The position numbers and the translations under genes were made by a program. The notes beneath the pieces were generated by a model, which had not been told where the DNA came from, did not search any database, and saw nothing but the letters and a program-made list of their open reading frames with translations. Shown here piece after piece: positions 36,507-45,092 of a stretch of 64,000 bases of DNA. Positions within the stretch are counted from its first letter, which is position 1, and every line of letters begins with the position of its first letter. This DNA comes from Bacteroides sp. Lineage in GTDB: Bacteria > Bacteroidota > Bacteroidia > Bacteroidales > Bacteroidaceae. The stretch spans positions 62,001 through 126,000 of the forward strand of contig JALCME010000002.1 in NCBI GenBank assembly GCA_022648295.1, in the 5' to 3' direction.

Positions 36507-37748
36507 TTAATACAATTCTAGAGCATGATCTCCAAGCATGTCTTTTCCTGACCATAGCTTAGCCGCTGTCCAAGGTTCACCATTACAATTCCAAAATGAA
36601 TCATCTGCAGGCAGCCCCAATGGCAAGAAAATATTGGTACAAATATATAAGCTTCCCCTATTGTTGTAACCATCAGCCAAACCAGGCTGATTTCCACATA
36701 CCCCAATATTCAACCAACCATCAGGAGAAAAGGTATCTGGAGCATCCAAGGTTTTCTTAATCACAGCCATCAAAGCACATCTTACCTGCCCCTCAGATAA
36801 AGACGAAGGTAACTTTTTACGTAAAGCCATATCTGCCAAATGTTGAAAAGCTGCTCCACGATATACAATAGACCGCCCCGTAGCCGGGTAAGAGCCATCA
36901 GCATTAATCCACCGCTCTTGTAACTGGGCGTACCGTTTACTGACTGTGTCCAATTTCATTTCATAAGATTTATATCTCCCTGTTTTTTGATCAATAATTT
37001 CAATAATGGCATTGAGATATGGCTGAATAACATAACTATTATAGTAATTAATATTAAAAGGCCTCCCATCCGAGAACATTCCATCTCCTACATACCAATG
37101 CTCCATAAACTCTTTCACTCCATACTCAATACGTACAGCATCATAAGGCAAATCATACTTGCAAAAGAAAGCCTCAACCATCGCCGAAAAAAGAATCCAA
37201 TTGTTATATACCGGAATAATTGAACGCGTTTTCTGCAATGCCTTAACCAGTTGACTACGTACTCTATCACTTAAATGATTCCAAAGCCATGGGGCTCGAA
37301 TAAGAGCTAAAGCAACGTAAGATGCATCCACTAGTGGCTGACTGATGGGAGCTATCCACTCCACATAGTCTTTAGCTTCCGGATTCGTTGCATTATCAAT
37401 GGCTTGTAATGCCCATTCTCTATATTGATTTCTCAGAGCTACTTCCTCTTCTGATCCTCCTTCTGAGTTAAGCCAGGGAGCAATCCCACTTAAAGTCCGC
37501 CCGAACGCCTCCAGATAAGCTACTTTTTTTCTATTTACAGGATCATCACTACACATTGGCACAATCACAGGCATTCTTTCTTTTAATTGGTTGCATGCCA
37601 GATTTGACATAACAGGACGTGCAACCTTATCAAGATAGCTGAGCCAAATCTCCCTACGTCCCTCTGAAACAGGATCTTTCGCATATAAATGAGTGGATAA
37701 GGAGAAAAGGATTGTTAGGATAAGCATGAATCTATATTGTTTCATCAT
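36507..37748 (-). CDS. DUF2264-family secreted protein (possible uronate-active glycosidase)
   Basis: 413 residues with a signal peptide (cleavage near LYAKD, about 24). The single domain matches DUF2264 in its blocks: LEAFGRTLSGIAPWL, FSAMVEAFFCKYDLPYD, WYVGDGMFSDGRPFNINYYN and RWINADGSYPATGRSIVYRGAAFQHLADMALR. The fold is expected to be an (alpha/alpha)6 toroid. I believe DUF2264 proteins overlap with a recently defined glycoside hydrolase family (GH154, glucuronidase-type), but cannot verify it here. The Asp/Tyr-rich GDGMFSDGRPF and YPATGRS segments probably line the active site. It sits between the esterase and GH88 genes in the PUL, in keeping with action on uronic acids. Confidence 0.75.
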   Translation of the reverse strand: MMKQYRFMLILTILFSLSTHLYAKDPVSEGRREIWLSYLDKVARPVMSNLACNQLKERMPVIVPMCSDDPVNRKKVAYLEAFGRTLSGIAPWLNSEGGSEEEVALRNQYREWALQAIDNATNPEAKDYVEWIAPISQPLVDASYVALALIRAPWLWNHLSDRVRSQLVKALQKTRSIIPVYNNWILFSAMVEAFFCKYDLPYDAVRIEYGVKEFMEHWYVGDGMFSDGRPFNINYYNSYVIQPYLNAIIEIIDQKTGRYKSYEMKLDTVSKRYAQLQERWINADGSYPATGRSIVYRGAAFQHLADMALRKKLPSSLSEGQVRCALMAVIKKTLDAPDTFSPDGWLNIGVCGNQPGLADGYNNRGSLYICTNIFLPLGLPADDSFWNCNGEPWTAAKLWSGKDMLGDHALELY

Positions 37749-37761
37749 AGCAATAGTTTTA

Positions 37762-38676
37762 TTAATATATTAATCCTGTTTCAATAAGCCAATTTTCTGC
37801 TAACACAGGCCAAAACGAAGTAATCCCCGGATTCTTTCGAACTCGTATACTATGGTCTCCTTTCGGGAATATATGTAAAGAACAACCTTTTACTCCTTGG
37901 CGAAGCAAACTTGTGTAATACAAAACACTATTCATAGGCGACACCGTATGGTCATCGCCTGCATGTATAATAAAAGTAGGAGGAGTTTGATCATAAACAT
38001 GCAATTGACAAGATAACAGCTTTGCTATTTCAGGAGAGACTTTCCCCCTAAATAGGTTATTACGACTAGGCACATGTGCCGCATCTGTCATTGAAATAAC
38101 AGGAGATATTAAAATTGCAAAATCGGGTACAAAACTCTTATTATCTATTGAGTCTATGGCATCGTACCATGAGCCTTGGATTGTTGAAAGACACGCTGCA
38201 ATATGTCCACCTGCAGAAGCCCCCATTACCCCAACTTTAGAATCATCATATCCCCATTCTTTAGCTCTTGACCTAATTATTTTAATAGACCTCTGAGCAT
38301 CTTGTAATGGCCCTTTATACGATTCTATTAAATCGGGAGAATAGGGTAATCTATATTTTAAAACAAAAGCAGTAATTCCAATAGTGTTAAACCACTTTGC
38401 CATTTGGAACCCGGTAGCATATGATAGTACAGAATATCCTCCTGATGGAATAATCAATACAGCTGCTCTCTTATTTTCTGCATTGGAAGGTTTAAAAATA
38501 TATAAGCCGGGAATGGATACACGATAAATAAGGTCTGAATCCAGACTATCTTTCAAAATTACCCCTCTGCTATTAGGCATGCATTTCACAGGCCAAATTG
38601 GTATAAAGTCCTGAGCTCTGATAGACTCTGAAACAAGTATACTGAATAAAAAAATAATAATTAAAGATCTTCTCAT
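37762..38676 (-). CDS. Secreted alpha/beta-hydrolase esterase (acetyl-xylan-esterase-like)
   Basis: 304 residues with a signal peptide (cleavage near IRAQ, about 22). It has the alpha/beta hydrolase layout: oxyanion block IIPSGGY (about 75-81), nucleophile elbow GASAG with Ser154, and the probable Asp and His in IIHAGDDHTV and FPKGDHSIR (His near 283). Relatives in PULs are xylan or glycan acetylesterases. It lies between the DUF2264 and lyase-like genes (gaps 13 and 89 bases) on the same strand. Its likely job is to deacetylate the target polysaccharide. Specificity cannot be read from the sequence. Confidence 0.85.
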   Translation of the reverse strand: MRRSLIIIFLFSILVSESIRAQDFIPIWPVKCMPNSRGVILKDSLDSDLIYRVSIPGLYIFKPSNAENKRAAVLIIPSGGYSVLSYATGFQMAKWFNTIGITAFVLKYRLPYSPDLIESYKGPLQDAQRSIKIIRSRAKEWGYDDSKVGVMGASAGGHIAACLSTIQGSWYDAIDSIDNKSFVPDFAILISPVISMTDAAHVPSRNNLFRGKVSPEIAKLLSCQLHVYDQTPPTFIIHAGDDHTVSPMNSVLYYTSLLRQGVKGCSLHIFPKGDHSIRVRKNPGITSFWPVLAENWLIETGLIY

Positions 38677-38765
38677 AATTGTATTTTTAATGCTTACTAA
38701 TATTTTAATAAAATCCCTTCATCTATTTTTCACTGTACCTGAACTTTTCAATCATTCTCATGAGA

Positions 38766-39863
38766 TTAATAATGATCAGGTAATAATGTAGATTCCTGGT
38801 ATGTTCCTATTCGTAAAGGCATTAGAGTTGGGAATGTCCATGCATAATGATGAAAAGAATATATTATAGGTCTTTTATGCTTTAAAAATTTTGTATACTT
38901 ATTATCTTTATATACTCCACTCATAGCTTCTAATAAATTCTCAGGCCAAAGTTCCCCTTTCCCACTTCTCGGGTTAAGAGCCCACTTCCACTTATCGGGA
39001 TGTTTGGCATAATAAAGTAAATAGTCCAAAGCTTTCTTTATCAAAACTCCTTCTTTCTTTGACAAAAACAGGTTTTCGCCTGTCCGGTTATAGATAACCC
39101 AGCAAGAAGCTGTTATAGGGGCAAGTGAAAAGTAAGTATACCAAATCCCGTTCTTTCCACGTTTTATTTCTTCAACCATCCGCCCGTCAGGAGCTATCCG
39201 TTGATCAAGATCAGATTTAATCAATTGCACATTAAAATTAAAATTCTGGCTATTATTCAGAAAAGAAGCACAAAGCAATGATCCAAAACGTCCCCAATCA
39301 CCCCAATTGTTTTTGCGAATACGAATAGAATCGGTCGCTTGCTGATAAACCAAAGTTACCCATTGAGAAAACTGCATTTTAGCATCTTCTGTCCAGACAG
39401 GAGAATCAAACATTAATTCAGCTGCAATTAGCAAAGCTGTACCATCATAAGTTAAAACCAGAGCTCCGTCAGAATCAGAATATTCCTTATTTATGGTCCC
39501 CCACGCATTTAGGAAATAGCAAGCCTTCTCTCCATATTTTTGTTTTCCAGATAAGCGATAAGACAAAGCACATGTATACGCAGCAAAAGCGTCCTCCGAT
39601 AAAAGTGAAGATCTGCTTCTGTGCCCTTCGGGATTGATATAATATCCAGGTACAGACAAATTCTTAAGAGCGTGCTGAGGCATATCCAATAAAGAATCCG
39701 CGACATGTATCAGCTGTAGATAAGCACTATAATAAGGTTCCGCCTTTTTTTCAATTTGTAATTTTACATATTGAATTTGGGTATTGGGATGCATGCCACT
39801 CTGATGAGCCATACAAATAAGCGGATAACAGAAAAACAACAATAAAAAGAATCTTATTTTCAT
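38766..39863 (-). CDS. Alginate-lyase-superfamily protein (PL38-like candidate lyase)
   Basis: 365 residues with a signal peptide (cleavage near CMAHQ, about 20). It resembles the alginate_lyase (alpha/alpha toroid) superfamily: AYTCALSYRLSGKQKYGEKA, TYDGTALLIAAELM and the NNWGDWG motif (a family signature, near 190). Families of this fold include PL5- and PL38-type lyases that cut beta-linked uronans such as alginate or glucuronan. A lyase is exactly what the neighbouring GH88 needs to make its unsaturated substrate. It overlaps or abuts the GH97 stop (shared base 39863). Catalytic Tyr/His cannot be assigned by eye, and a non-lyase role is possible. Confidence 0.65.
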   Translation of the reverse strand: MKIRFFLLLFFCYPLICMAHQSGMHPNTQIQYVKLQIEKKAEPYYSAYLQLIHVADSLLDMPQHALKNLSVPGYYINPEGHRSRSSLLSEDAFAAYTCALSYRLSGKQKYGEKACYFLNAWGTINKEYSDSDGALVLTYDGTALLIAAELMFDSPVWTEDAKMQFSQWVTLVYQQATDSIRIRKNNWGDWGRFGSLLCASFLNNSQNFNFNVQLIKSDLDQRIAPDGRMVEEIKRGKNGIWYTYFSLAPITASCWVIYNRTGENLFLSKKEGVLIKKALDYLLYYAKHPDKWKWALNPRSGKGELWPENLLEAMSGVYKDNKYTKFLKHKRPIIYSFHHYAWTFPTLMPLRIGTYQESTLLPDHY

Positions 39864-41698
39864 TATTTTAAATATTTAAGTCGCATGAAATAGCCTCCAC
39901 CTGTTTGTATATCAACCTTTATAGACTTCCCTTTTTTCACGATGCTTTCTTCTCGAACAAATGCGTTATGGATAAGATCACTATCCGAAAGAACCGTTGC
40001 AAAAGCATCTTTCGTGAGGAAGTTTAGATTCAAGGTAAGATGAACAGGTTCTTTACCATTTGCAATACCTATCCACCACTCATTTCCTTTTCTTCTGGCA
40101 AAAGCAGCAACCTGACCAATTTTAGAACAAGGAAGGACTTGGGTTTCATCCCAAACAACAGGGATATCCCTCAAAATGTCTTCTGCAGGATTGCCTAGAT
40201 AGTTCAGATAATTATCAGCAAAATGTGTGAGAGGTGAACAATAGATCACAGCTTGAGCCAATTCATGGGCCCAAGTATACCCACGCAACTCCTTTTCATT
40301 AAAGATAACAGGAGTAAAATCTGCTGGTCCGGCAAGTAAACGTGTAAACGGAACGATTTCATCTTGATCTAGAGGCATTAATCGATCATAGCGAAGCATT
40401 TGATACTCATTACCCCGTACCCCTTCTCTTGTCATCTCATGTGGCCAAGTTCTACGCAATCCTGTCGGTTTCACACAACCATGAAAATCGCACAACAATC
40501 GAAGTTTATATGTTTCCTCAAGAGCTATTTCATACCACTGCATAATCTCAGGAGTAGCAGGTGGAATAAAGTCTATCTTTATGCCTTTGGCTCCTGCATT
40601 TTTTATTTTCTCCAAGTAAGAGCGAAGAGCACCCCGAGTACGCATCTCTTTAGAGTCAGCCCAGACTAGACTTTTAACTCCTTTAGATTTACCGTAATCT
40701 ATTACTTCTTTCAAACATTGCCACTGATCCTTTCCAGGTTGCCTCCAATTTTTCCAGCCATCATCAATCAAATAGTATTCCCAAGTAAGGCGGGCTGCAG
40801 CATCATACCACTGCTTTTGATCTTTGAACGTTGGAGAACCTACACTCCACCATTGCCATAGAACTCGGCCAGGCTTTACCCAACTAAAATCAAAATCAGA
40901 TCTGGGAGCACTGCATAAATTCATAATTAAATCGCTATTCACCAATTGATTAAGATCATCTGCAAGAATAGTCAATCTCCATGGAGTAATTATCGTGCCA
41001 GCCTGCATCATCCATCCTTTTGGATTAGTTGTGAAATTTGCTTTTATCCCATCAGCCTGCTTTTTCCAGCTCATATCAGGAAAGACTTTACAATCCGCTT
41101 CACTAAATGCAAGATAATATGCACCAACCCTAACGGTAAGAGGAGCAACAAGAGGCTGATTATCTGGTATCTCTTTGAACATAGAAATATGATGTAATTC
41201 CTCATTACTATCAGAATATTTTGCCCAAAAACACTCTGCAGAATCAGGAAGAGCGAAAAATGTATGTTCACTATTAATCATTCTCTTTTTATCACAAGGT
41301 ATAACATATCGAATTGCAAATCCATCATCGTATGCCCTTACAAGCAATTTATAATTAATTCCCATGGATTTTAGCGGCAACGATATTTCTTGGCAATAAT
41401 TTAGGACCTGACTATGATTGCCATACATACTATACTTTTCATGGATTATTCTTCTTGCTATTTTGCCATCCAATAAAGCATGTTCCCCTATATTAATGCT
41501 ATCTATAATCAATCCCAAAGAACAATCATGCAAAACAACATTTCCATTCTTAGAAACAGACAACTTTATCTTATGACCAGATAAATCTATATTAACCGCT
41601 ACTTTTTTTAATGGGCTCTCTACAAATACGTTTCCGTCATCCTGACATGAAAGGCAAAAAAATAAAGCTAAATAGAGGCAGATATGTGTTGACTTCAT
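39863..41698 (-). CDS. GH97 glycosidase, retaining subtype, lipoprotein
   Basis: The ATG at 41698 (eight codons inside the longest frame, which opens at 41722) is preferred because it starts a lipoprotein signal with lipobox LSC. The product has the GH97 layout: N-terminal beta sandwich, TIM barrel (about 270-560) and a C-terminal beta domain. In longest-frame numbering the motif GIKIDF carries Asp384, at the position of the nucleophile in retaining GH97 alpha-galactosidases (Gly in inverting SusB-type enzymes). Glu439 in VRGNEY is at the spacing of the acid/base. So alpha-galactosidase or beta-L-arabinopyranosidase is more likely than alpha-glucosidase. Probably periplasmic- or surface-anchored. 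Confidence 0.85.
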   Translation of the reverse strand: MKSTHICLYLALFFCLSCQDDGNVFVESPLKKVAVNIDLSGHKIKLSVSKNGNVVLHDCSLGLIIDSINIGEHALLDGKIARRIIHEKYSMYGNHSQVLNYCQEISLPLKSMGINYKLLVRAYDDGFAIRYVIPCDKKRMINSEHTFFALPDSAECFWAKYSDSNEELHHISMFKEIPDNQPLVAPLTVRVGAYYLAFSEADCKVFPDMSWKKQADGIKANFTTNPKGWMMQAGTIITPWRLTILADDLNQLVNSDLIMNLCSAPRSDFDFSWVKPGRVLWQWWSVGSPTFKDQKQWYDAAARLTWEYYLIDDGWKNWRQPGKDQWQCLKEVIDYGKSKGVKSLVWADSKEMRTRGALRSYLEKIKNAGAKGIKIDFIPPATPEIMQWYEIALEETYKLRLLCDFHGCVKPTGLRRTWPHEMTREGVRGNEYQMLRYDRLMPLDQDEIVPFTRLLAGPADFTPVIFNEKELRGYTWAHELAQAVIYCSPLTHFADNYLNYLGNPAEDILRDIPVVWDETQVLPCSKIGQVAAFARRKGNEWWIGIANGKEPVHLTLNLNFLTKDAFATVLSDSDLIHNAFVREESIVKKGKSIKVDIQTGGGYFMRLKYLK

Positions 41699-41785
41699 AT
41701 AATTTAATAGGTATGAGTACAAAATAATGATTTCAGTATATTTCTTCTTTCGCTAAGGTTATTATGCAAAGAATGATTCAACAGG

Positions 41786-43180
41786 CTAGTTTATTCCCCC
41801 TCCAGCAATCTTAAATACCCAAGCATAACGACAATGATCATCAGATGGAGAAATTATAGGTGGGATAATAGTCAATCTATTATTGGCCAATGAATATTTT
41901 ACATTTCCTTCAAATCCTAATAGAGAAATAGCAGTAGTTTTTGCTACTCCATCAACTGTTATTGGTTGCCTTTGCCATTCAGTAATAATAAGATATAAAT
42001 CTTTGCCTTTTACCGTAAAAAAACAGTTAGCCTTTTCATTCAAATCAGGAAATTTATTCCATGCATGAGTGCCATAAATTGCTTCTCCATTTACAGCAAG
42101 CCAATCGCCTATATCTTTCAACCGTTCCTGCATTATAACAGGAATACGTCCATCAGCAGTAGGGCCAACATTAAGCAATAGATTTCCACCCCGAGAGACT
42201 TTCTCAACAAGAAGATCAATCAACGCTTTTGATGTTGCATAATCTTCTAAGTTCTCATTTCGATTATAACCAAACGACCCCCCAATGCCTCGGCATTCCT
42301 CCCATGGATGTCCGGTTTTTCCTTTAGCAGCAGATTGATCTCCAGATATATCATATTCTGTTGTATAAAATCCACCATGCTTTCCCCGAGTATCTTTCCC
42401 CCATCTATCGTTAACCACAATTGTTCCTTTTACAGGAGACTCATTGTAAAGCCATGACAAAAAGCTGGTACTCTTCCATTCTTCACTAGAATGTTCCCAT
42501 TCTCCATCTGTCCACAGAATATCCGGGCGATAGCGATTAACCAAATCTTTCATTTGTGGAATCATATGATTATCAACGTATTGTGATATATCCTTCTTAT
42601 ATAAGGGGTTATACCACTCATAAAGTGAGTAATAGAATCCCATATGCAATCCTCTTAATTTTATAGACTTTGCTAAATCGCCTGCCAAATCACGATGTGG
42701 ACCAACATCAACAGAGTTCCAGTTCCAAGCTTGTTCAGAAGGCCATAGAGCAAAGCCATCATGATGCTTCGCAGTTAAAACAACATATGTCGCACCAGAC
42801 TGCTTAAAAATATCGGCCCATCTTTCAGGATCAAACAATTCAGTCCTAAAAGAATTTACAAAATCCGGATACTTTATTTTTTCCCCATATATACTATTAT
42901 GGAAATGAGTAAACTGCTCAGAAGGATTGTCACTAGGATTTTGACGAGCCCAATACCACTCCGCATACTTCTCATAAACTTTACCTTTAGTTGGAGCCCA
43001 CGCTGGTACAGAATAGACACCCCAATGGATGAAAATTCCGAATTTAGCATCTGCATACCATTGAGGAATGGGACGTTTATCAAGCGATTCCCAATTTGAT
43101 TTATATACAATTTGTGAATAAGGGGTACTCAAACTCATAAATAGAACAAAGAGAGTAACTAGTATTTTTTTTATCCCCAT
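41786..43180 (-). CDS. GH29 alpha-L-fucosidase
   Basis: 464 residues with a signal peptide (cleavage near YSQ, about 23). Family blocks are clear: FGIFIHWGVYSVPAWAP, YVVLTAKHHDGFALWPS and DILWTDGEW, with nucleophile Asp225, and NLLLNVGPTADGRIP near 330. The candidate acid/base is Glu in WEECRGIGGSFGYN (about 280), the arrangement seen in the broad-specificity (GH29-A) subgroup. A C-terminal beta domain completes the protein (about 370-464). It releases terminal L-fucose. It lies between the GH3 and GH97 genes with gaps of 73 and 87 bases, in the minus-strand PUL. Confidence 0.95.
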   Translation of the reverse strand: MGIKKILVTLFVLFMSLSTPYSQIVYKSNWESLDKRPIPQWYADAKFGIFIHWGVYSVPAWAPTKGKVYEKYAEWYWARQNPSDNPSEQFTHFHNSIYGEKIKYPDFVNSFRTELFDPERWADIFKQSGATYVVLTAKHHDGFALWPSEQAWNWNSVDVGPHRDLAGDLAKSIKLRGLHMGFYYSLYEWYNPLYKKDISQYVDNHMIPQMKDLVNRYRPDILWTDGEWEHSSEEWKSTSFLSWLYNESPVKGTIVVNDRWGKDTRGKHGGFYTTEYDISGDQSAAKGKTGHPWEECRGIGGSFGYNRNENLEDYATSKALIDLLVEKVSRGGNLLLNVGPTADGRIPVIMQERLKDIGDWLAVNGEAIYGTHAWNKFPDLNEKANCFFTVKGKDLYLIITEWQRQPITVDGVAKTTAISLLGFEGNVKYSLANNRLTIIPPIISPSDDHCRYAWVFKIAGGGIN

Positions 43181-43253
43181 ACTTAATAAGAATTAATAAA
43201 TTATTACGATATAATATAAAAGAAAAATAAAAGCCAAAAGAGGCTGCAATGAA

Positions 43254-45035
43254 TCAATATAATTTAAACTTACTTTGAATATCCAGATTCACCGGCGATA
43301 TGCCTCTCATTTTTATTCTCCCAGTTAGAACCTTTATCAATGCAGTTTGCATAACTCTCGCATTAGAATATGCATTAATGCAGGTATTTACCCTCTCAAA
43401 ATATTCGTTAATCAAATAAGGGCTTCCTACTGAAATTACAACTATTTTCTCCTTGGGCATAGCATTTATACCCCAAACCGTCTGAGCTTCATCATCCCAG
43501 AACTCTAATGGCCCGTACGGTGCATGCATATGCCGGTCTATAATAACTAAAATTCTATCATAACGTTTTGTTAGCGATTCTGTCCATCCTTGTGTTTCAT
43601 ATAAAATATCATGTTGAAAATCAACCGCGAATCCTTCTTCACGAAGCGCATCACTAAATGCCTTTATATTCATTAATGAAACGTCTCCTCCCTTACGACT
43701 AACAGGAGTAACTCCTACCACCAAAATCTTTCGATCTTTTTTAGAATTTAAAGGAAGCGAATGGTTTCTATCTCGAATCAAAGTAATGGCCCTTTCACAT
43801 ATTTGATCTGAAATAGATTTCGCATGTTGTTTTTCACTGAAAGGTACACTATCAATCAACTGGCGGTTTTTATCCAATAATCCAAGACGCTTTTTGAAGT
43901 TCCAAACCCGGCTGACAGCATCATTAAGCCTCTCAATTGGAATTTCTTTTCTTAAAATACGTGCTTCTAACGTATCCATAAATTGATAGGAAGGCCATAA
44001 TAGAACATCCACACCTGCAAGAAAACTATGAATTTCTCCTTCTAGCTGATCGTCATACCATCCACGAAAGCCACCCATAACCATAGCATCTGACACTACA
44101 ACACCCTTAAATCCAAGTTCGTTCTTTAATAGATTTGTGAGTAGTTCCTTTGACAAAGTTGCAGGCAAACAATGCCCGTTCACTCTTTCTTTTTGATAAG
44201 AAGGTAATGATATGTGTCCCGGCATTATAGCCATTACACCACTATCAATCAATGCTTTGAAAACTTTTCCATGATATTTCTTCCATACATCAAATGGTAG
44301 CGAATTACAGCTTGTCAATAGATGTTGATCCCGAAAGTCCACCCCATCACCAGGGAAATGCTTCACAGTTGCTGCCACACCATTATCCTGCAATCCTTTT
44401 ATTTGCTGACTTAACAGACGAATTGCCTTGTCCGGATCATCCGAAATGCTCCTAGTGTTAGTAACCGGATTGAAAGGATTCATATTCAGATCAGCCACAG
44501 GATGGAGCACCCATCTCACCCCCACCGACTTACTCTCCATAGCAACAAATTTTCCATATTGATAAGCTAATTCAGGGGAATTTGCAGCCCCTAAAGCCAT
44601 TTCATTAGGAAACGAAGTCATGCCAGGCAATGATACACCACTCTCATAATCTTCCTGAAAAATCAGAGGGAGCTCGCTTGCTTGTTGATATTCGAAGCAA
44701 GCCTTTTTTATGTGATCCAAATATTCATCCGGTTTTATGCCATCCCAAAGTTTCCACCCCATAAAGAAACCTGAAACTGGATATCTTTTAAAGAAAGTAA
44801 CTAATGAACCATCACCAAGTTTCAATTCTTTTTGATGATCAGGAAGCACTAGCATTAATTGCCCTATTTTCTGCCGAAGGGTAAGTGCTTTCCATGTAGT
44901 ATCCGACAGCGATATTGGTGAAGCCATGCCTATATTCTTCTTATTTGTAGGCGCTCCTTCAGTACTATTGCCACCACAACTAATAATTAAGGCAACTGTT
45001 AATAATAAAACTATAAAATAAAAGACTCGTTTCAT
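43254..45035 (-). CDS. GH3 NagZ-type glycosidase, lipoprotein
   Basis: 593 residues with a lipoprotein signal (IISC, Cys20). The TIM barrel (about 45-390) has the NagZ-type loop KHFPGDGVDFRDQH, with the Asp-His dyad (Asp236, His238) that replaces the acid/base Glu in beta-N-acetylglucosaminidase-type GH3 enzymes. The usual GHG in this loop reads GDG. The nucleophile is Asp316 in VVVSDAM. A C-terminal alpha/beta domain (about 410-590) is present, without a fibronectin-like domain. This points to cleavage of a beta-linked GlcNAc-like or related residue, with the GDG change a possible specificity difference. Family firm, exact substrate unknown. Confidence 0.85.
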   Translation of the reverse strand: MKRVFYFIVLLLTVALIISCGGNSTEGAPTNKKNIGMASPISLSDTTWKALTLRQKIGQLMLVLPDHQKELKLGDGSLVTFFKRYPVSGFFMGWKLWDGIKPDEYLDHIKKACFEYQQASELPLIFQEDYESGVSLPGMTSFPNEMALGAANSPELAYQYGKFVAMESKSVGVRWVLHPVADLNMNPFNPVTNTRSISDDPDKAIRLLSQQIKGLQDNGVAATVKHFPGDGVDFRDQHLLTSCNSLPFDVWKKYHGKVFKALIDSGVMAIMPGHISLPSYQKERVNGHCLPATLSKELLTNLLKNELGFKGVVVSDAMVMGGFRGWYDDQLEGEIHSFLAGVDVLLWPSYQFMDTLEARILRKEIPIERLNDAVSRVWNFKKRLGLLDKNRQLIDSVPFSEKQHAKSISDQICERAITLIRDRNHSLPLNSKKDRKILVVGVTPVSRKGGDVSLMNIKAFSDALREEGFAVDFQHDILYETQGWTESLTKRYDRILVIIDRHMHAPYGPLEFWDDEAQTVWGINAMPKEKIVVISVGSPYLINEYFERVNTCINAYSNARVMQTALIKVLTGRIKMRGISPVNLDIQSKFKLY

Positions 45036-45092
45036 ATAAAATTAATTTTAATTTAAAACAGAAGGCTTCAATAAGAGGCAATAAATGAAAAC

